A stretch of DNA of 8,025 nt from NCBI GenBank assembly GCA_030638785.1, contig DAOWDY010000229.1:1-8025 (forward strand), given 5' to 3'. The position numbers and the translations under genes were made by a program. Below the pieces are notes generated by a model. That model did not search any database. It was not told the DNA's origin and worked only from the letters and a program-made list of their open reading frames with translations. Source of the stretch: Candidatus Thorarchaeota archaeon (GTDB lineage: Archaea; Asgardarchaeota; Thorarchaeia; Thorarchaeales; Thorarchaeaceae). This document shows positions 5,107 to 8,025 of the stretch, in pieces (position 1 is the stretch's first letter; each line of letters starts with the position of its first letter).

Positions 5107-7620
5107 ATGACGCTAAACCGAATTCGAGAAATGATACTAAAAAGGGACTTCAAAGAGGCGTTGCAGGAGATTCTCCGACTTTCTGATGTGGATAGAATTG
5201 AGGGGCAAACCTACAAGGGGCTTATTCTCTCTAAACAGAAAAATTTCGCTGATGCGCTAGCAGTTATTGATGACGTTCTTTCTGAAGAGGGATTGAAGCC
5301 ATCCAAAGAGTTCATCGCAAGAATTGGGAAGATTCTGATTTCACTTAGAATGAACAGCTATCTTGATGCTTTCAGCGAAATCGATCCGAGTGATCACCTC
5401 TTGGATATAATGAGCAAAAAAGAACGAGCAAGTGTCAAAAGGTGGGAGGGCCACCTATTATCCACAAAAGGCATGCTCCAAATAATAACCGGGGATCAAC
5501 ACAAAGGAATGGAATGCTATGAACAAAGTGCAGCATTATTCGAAGAGGTTGATGACAAGTACGAGCAACTTATCCAAATAATCAATATCAGCTGGATCTA
5601 TCGAGCACAAGGTTTGTTGGATGAAGCTCTCAAGTATTCTAACCATCAATTGAGAATCAGTGAGAAACTTGAAGAGAAAAGGTATCTTGGATGGTCGAAT
5701 TTCAATATTGGATTCATCTATTTCTATATGGGAGAGCTAGACAAAGCTGCACATTACGCAGCCATTGGTGAACAGATTTTCGAAGAGATAAACCACAGTG
5801 AGGGCCTCTCATTTATACACACTTTGATTGCATCAGTTTATCGGAGCAAAGGAGAGTTTGACAAAGCACTCACGTATTATCATAAAGTCTTGACCACCTT
5901 TGAAGAGATTGTGGAAACGAATCAACCCTTACCTCACAGTATTTGTGTCACGCTCCGTGATATTGGAGTCATATATCTCTATCAAAATCGACTGGAAGAG
6001 GCGGTTGAGACTCTCAAAAAGGGGTTGAACCTACACAAATCAAGGTGCAAGTTTAAGAATACTGTCATCGACTATGAAATCACAGTAGCCAATTTGTACA
6101 GTGTCTATGCAAAAATCGAGATGGGGGAAACGAATCAACTTCAGGAACACTTAGAGGATATTAGACAAACAGCCAATCAGTATCCTTGGTTGGATGTCTT
6201 CAGTAAAACCGTAGAAGCGTATATTCTACAACACAAACCACGAGCTAAGGACAAGGCAAGAGCCCAAGAGCTTTACGAGGAAGTCATCAATGAGAAGTTT
6301 GATTATGAACTCGAGTTATTCATACAAGTAAACCTCAGTGAGTTGCTGTTAGATGAATTGAAACTCTATGGAGAAGAAGCTGTTCTCCAAGAACTTCAAG
6401 ATGTATTAGAAAGAATTTCAAGGACCACAAATAAGCAGCGTTCAATTACATCTCTCATGTGGCTATTTCTTTTACAAGCGAAGCTGGCTGTGATTGAAGG
6501 TGACGTTGACCAAGCAAAGAACCTCCTTGACAAAGCTCGAACAATTGCAGACGAAAAAGGGTTGGCCCATTTTTCCCATAAAATCGACAAACAGCAACAA
6601 CAACTTTCAAGTCAGGTGGAGGAATGGAAGGCTCTCTTTGTTAAGAATTCATCAATCCAAGAGCAAATTGAGATGCTACGATTGAAGGAGTATATCACCG
6701 ATACAGTGACGACCATTTTGGAGAAGAAATTCGAGTCAGTAAGGAAGTTCAAGCTTGTACACAAAGACCTTCTGAAAAAGCGGCATGAAACTCCCGTTGA
6801 ATCTTGTCGTGTTGGAATCGCACAGGTTGGTTTGAGCCAAAGTGGCAATTTTCTGGAAGAATTCTACTTTGAGAGATCTCCTGGTATCTTTAGTCTACAA
6901 GAAGAGAAAGCTGAACTGATTAAGAATCGCGTAATCGAACTAGTCGAACATGCTGCAGAGAACAAGGTTAACATACTTCTTTTCCCAGAATTGAGCATCG
7001 ATTTGAGTTATCAATCACTTCATCAAACGATGTTAGATCTCGCTTCACAATACAAGATGTACATTATACCTGGCTCCTTTCATGACCCCCAGACCAGTAG
7101 AAACATCAGCCATGTTTTCAGCCCAGAGGGGAACCTGTGGGAGCAGGAGAAACACATCCCAGCAGTCATCCATTTTACAGGAAACAGAATTGAAGAAGGA
7201 ATTAAGGTAGATGCGCTCCCTCACCAAATCACTGTAGCAGACACAGAATACGGGCGGATTGCCATCGTCATTTGTCGAGATTTTCTGGACCTCGATTTGC
7301 GTGTTGAATTGAAGAACAGCGAACCACCAATTGATATCATCCTAAACCCAGCTTTCACGCCGGTAACAGCAGATTTTCAAGCCGCCCACTTCGATTCGCG
7401 ACGCTCAATCTATGCCTATTGCTTCTTTGCCAATATTGCCGAATATGGAAAATCCCTAATTTACACTCCTGAGCGGGAACGAACAGAATATGAAATCCCA
7501 GAAAAGGAAGAGGGACTCATCTACAAAGATGTTGATCTATTCAGACTCAGATTGGAACGAAGGCGATGGGAAGAGAAACACACAAAGACACGCCCATTTA
7601 TCCAAAGCACAAGAAGCTAG
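5107..7620 (+). CDS. TPR-repeat protein fused to a C-terminal carbon-nitrogen hydrolase (nitrilase) domain
   Basis: I chose the ATG at 5107 (837 residues) because AGGAGTGG precedes it properly; a GTG at 5095 would add four residues. Roughly residues 20-480 are helical repeats. Clear TPR units start near 117, 157, 197, 239 and 280, with motifs such as GWSNFNIGFIYFYMGELDKA and ASVYRSKGEFDKALTYYHKV. A charged, Gln-rich, probably coiled-coil linker follows (about 490-560). From about 568 comes a nitrilase-superfamily domain (RVGIAQV) with a complete Glu-Lys-Cys triad: E628 in LLFPELS, K682 in EKHIP, and C723 in VICRDF. This predicts amide or nitrile C-N hydrolysis, or acyl transfer, by a cytoplasmic enzyme, with the TPR part probably binding a protein partner or sensing a signal. 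The substrate is unknown. No signal peptide or membrane helix is seen. Stand-alone nitrilases are about 260-300 residues; this fusion is uncommon in my knowledge. Confidence 0.9.
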   Translation: MTLNRIREMILKRDFKEALQEILRLSDVDRIEGQTYKGLILSKQKNFADALAVIDDVLSEEGLKPSKEFIARIGKILISLRMNSYLDAFSEIDPSDHLLDIMSKKERASVKRWEGHLLSTKGMLQIITGDQHKGMECYEQSAALFEEVDDKYEQLIQIINISWIYRAQGLLDEALKYSNHQLRISEKLEEKRYLGWSNFNIGFIYFYMGELDKAAHYAAIGEQIFEEINHSEGLSFIHTLIASVYRSKGEFDKALTYYHKVLTTFEEIVETNQPLPHSICVTLRDIGVIYLYQNRLEEAVETLKKGLNLHKSRCKFKNTVIDYEITVANLYSVYAKIEMGETNQLQEHLEDIRQTANQYPWLDVFSKTVEAYILQHKPRAKDKARAQELYEEVINEKFDYELELFIQVNLSELLLDELKLYGEEAVLQELQDVLERISRTTNKQRSITSLMWLFLLQAKLAVIEGDVDQAKNLLDKARTIADEKGLAHFSHKIDKQQQQLSSQVEEWKALFVKNSSIQEQIEMLRLKEYITDTVTTILEKKFESVRKFKLVHKDLLKKRHETPVESCRVGIAQVGLSQSGNFLEEFYFERSPGIFSLQEEKAELIKNRVIELVEHAAENKVNILLFPELSIDLSYQSLHQTMLDLASQYKMYIIPGSFHDPQTSRNISHVFSPEGNLWEQEKHIPAVIHFTGNRIEEGIKVDALPHQITVADTEYGRIAIVICRDFLDLDLRVELKNSEPPIDIILNPAFTPVTADFQAAHFDSRRSIYAYCFFANIAEYGKSLIYTPERERTEYEIPEKEEGLIYKDVDLFRLRLERRRWEEKHTKTRPFIQSTRS

Positions 7621-7646
7621 TTCCAACATTCCTTGTACTAACTTTC

Positions 7647-7750
7647 TCACCTTCTACAATCGAACCTAGATGCAAAGACCAGAATGATGGACACGACGAA
7701 GGCGACCGCCATTACAGTAAGCTTACTCCCTGCTTCTTATTGAGTTTCAT
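7647..7750 (-). pseudogene. Frameshifted small membrane-protein gene beside etfA-end copy 4
   Basis: On the minus strand an ATG at 7750 gives MKLNKKQGVSLL and then stops. The next frame continues at once as VMAVAFVVSIILVFASRF and ends DCRR-stop at 7647. The total of 104 nt is one short of 35 codons, so a single-base loss at the junction would explain it. Restored, it is a 34-residue protein with a basic start and one membrane helix. It has no recognised family and could be chance, since it is so short. It begins 5 nt from the copy 4 repeat, pointing away from it, as the cargo of unit A does. Confidence 0.35.
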
Positions 7751-7754
7751 CAGT

Positions 7755-7776
7755 CGAGTTCAGGCCGAGAGGTAAG
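7755..7776 (+). repeat. etfA 3'-end repeat, copy 4 (minimal core)
   Basis: 22 bases identical to 4887-4908 of copy 3, starting CGAGTTCAGGCCGAGAGG and running through a TAA stop plus one base. They encode the last six EtfA residues (RVQAER). Sequence to the left is unrelated to etfA. The hairpin that follows the other copies is present at the same distance, so the match is not chance. It may show the minimum needed for recombination. Confidence 0.85.
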
Positions 7777-7784
7777 ACCGAAAG

Positions 7785-7822
7785 GAGCCCAGCCACAATG
7801 GCTGGGTTCGCTCTTCTTTTTT
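7785..7822 (+). terminator. Hairpin terminator after etfA-end copy 4
   Basis: GAGCCCAGCCA (7785-7795) pairs with TGGCTGGGTTC (7799-7809), 11 bp including one G-T pair, with a CAA loop, followed by GCTCTTCTTTTTTC. This is the strongest of the four stems. It starts 9 nt after the stop. Beyond it, to about 7955, I see no gene, only AT-rich spacer. Confidence 0.7.
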
Positions 7823-7955
7823 CATTCATCTTCTTTTGGTTCAACACAGGTCTAGAAGTATCTGTGTAATCGAAATTTCTAATCCCATTGAAAACGAACA
7901 AAACATCTAGAGTTGATAGTATTCAATCTGATATGTTTTAATACTGAATGTAATA

Positions 7956-8025
7956 ATGAAACACTCCCATCAAGGACGGAGATCGTTTTTGATTCCTGAA
8001 GAAGAACTGGAATTGTCTAAGGAAC
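7956..8025 (+). CDS. Possible start of a gene running off the right edge
   Basis: An ATG at 7956 opens a frame to the window end, 23 codons (MKHSHQGRRSFLIPEEELEL and onward), with protein-like composition. TTTTAATA at 7936-7943 is TATA-like, but its spacing to this ATG is short, and no ribosome binding site precedes it, so the true start may be further in. The product is not recognisable from this much. Confidence 0.3.
   Translation, partial: MKHSHQGRRSFLIPEEELELSKE

Larger units (their letters stand above)
4908..7775. mobile_element. Inserted unit C between etfA-end copies 3 and 4
   Basis: About 2.87 kb carrying the TPR-nitrilase gene on the plus strand and a frameshifted small membrane-protein gene on the minus strand next to the right boundary. 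The right boundary shares only the last six etfA codons, the stop and the hairpin with the other copies, so it is the weakest of the three as an element call. No recombinase gene is visible. Confidence 0.4.

Noticed and set aside
7566..7775. Plus-strand frame that ends in RVQAER through copy 4
   Set aside because: Its first part overlaps the TPR-nitrilase end in another frame and its middle is low-quality sequence antisense to the small membrane gene. The shared ending comes from the repeat, not from a gene.
2357..7775. Insertion sequences or transposons
   Set aside because: No transposase frame, no terminal inverted repeats and no short target duplication were seen; the only repeats are the etfA ends.
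2369..7809. Classical integron attC sites
   Set aside because: No GTTRRRY-type boxes or integron integrase were seen; the hairpins look first of all like terminators tied to a coding end.

Overview
The window looks archaeal, and an Asgard lineage (Thorarchaeota-like) is the most likely source. That is inferred from gene style only: TTG, GTG and ATG starts with short GGTGG/GGAG-type ribosome binding sites, TATA-like boxes, a membrane-anchored NosD-type beta-helix surface protein, and a ferredoxin-fused EtfA. No rRNA, tRNA or CRISPR array is present to settle the taxonomy.

Layout. At 1-83 (minus) is the start of a small membrane protein cut by the window edge, with a weak resemblance to DPM2. 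After a divergent intergenic region comes a two-gene operon, etfB (366-1154) and etfA (1157-2356), encoding an electron transfer flavoprotein whose alpha subunit carries an N-terminal ferredoxin domain with two 4Fe-4S motifs. Everything to the right, up to about 7820, is accessory DNA. It holds an AT-rich beta-helix gene (minus), a 66-residue membrane protein (minus), a TPR-nitrilase fusion gene (plus), and a short frameshifted membrane-protein gene (minus). After 7820 there is a short spacer and the start of another possible gene at 7956.

The main observation is that the 3' end of etfA occurs four times in direct orientation. It is functional at 2207-2356, and copies lie at 4277-4429, 4770-4907 and (last codons only) 7755-7776. 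Each copy is followed, at a nearly constant 9-13 nt after the stop, by its own CCAGCC/GGCTGG hairpin and T-rich tract. The copies cut the accessory DNA into three units of about 2.07, 0.48 and 2.87 kb. They differ mainly at third codon positions and keep the peptide, so each looks like the former functional end of an etfA gene. This is the pattern expected if elements repeatedly integrated at the 3' end of a protein gene and rebuilt that end each time, as e14 and phage 21 do at icd of E. coli. Here the units carry only one or two genes and no recognisable recombinase, so the locus looks like a stacked cassette array, possibly mobilised in trans. The mechanism is inference; the repeats are seen directly.

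Functionally, the etf pair is core energy metabolism (possibly flavin-based electron bifurcation). The units carry optional functions: a surface beta-helix protein, a small membrane protein and a TPR-regulated C-N hydrolase.
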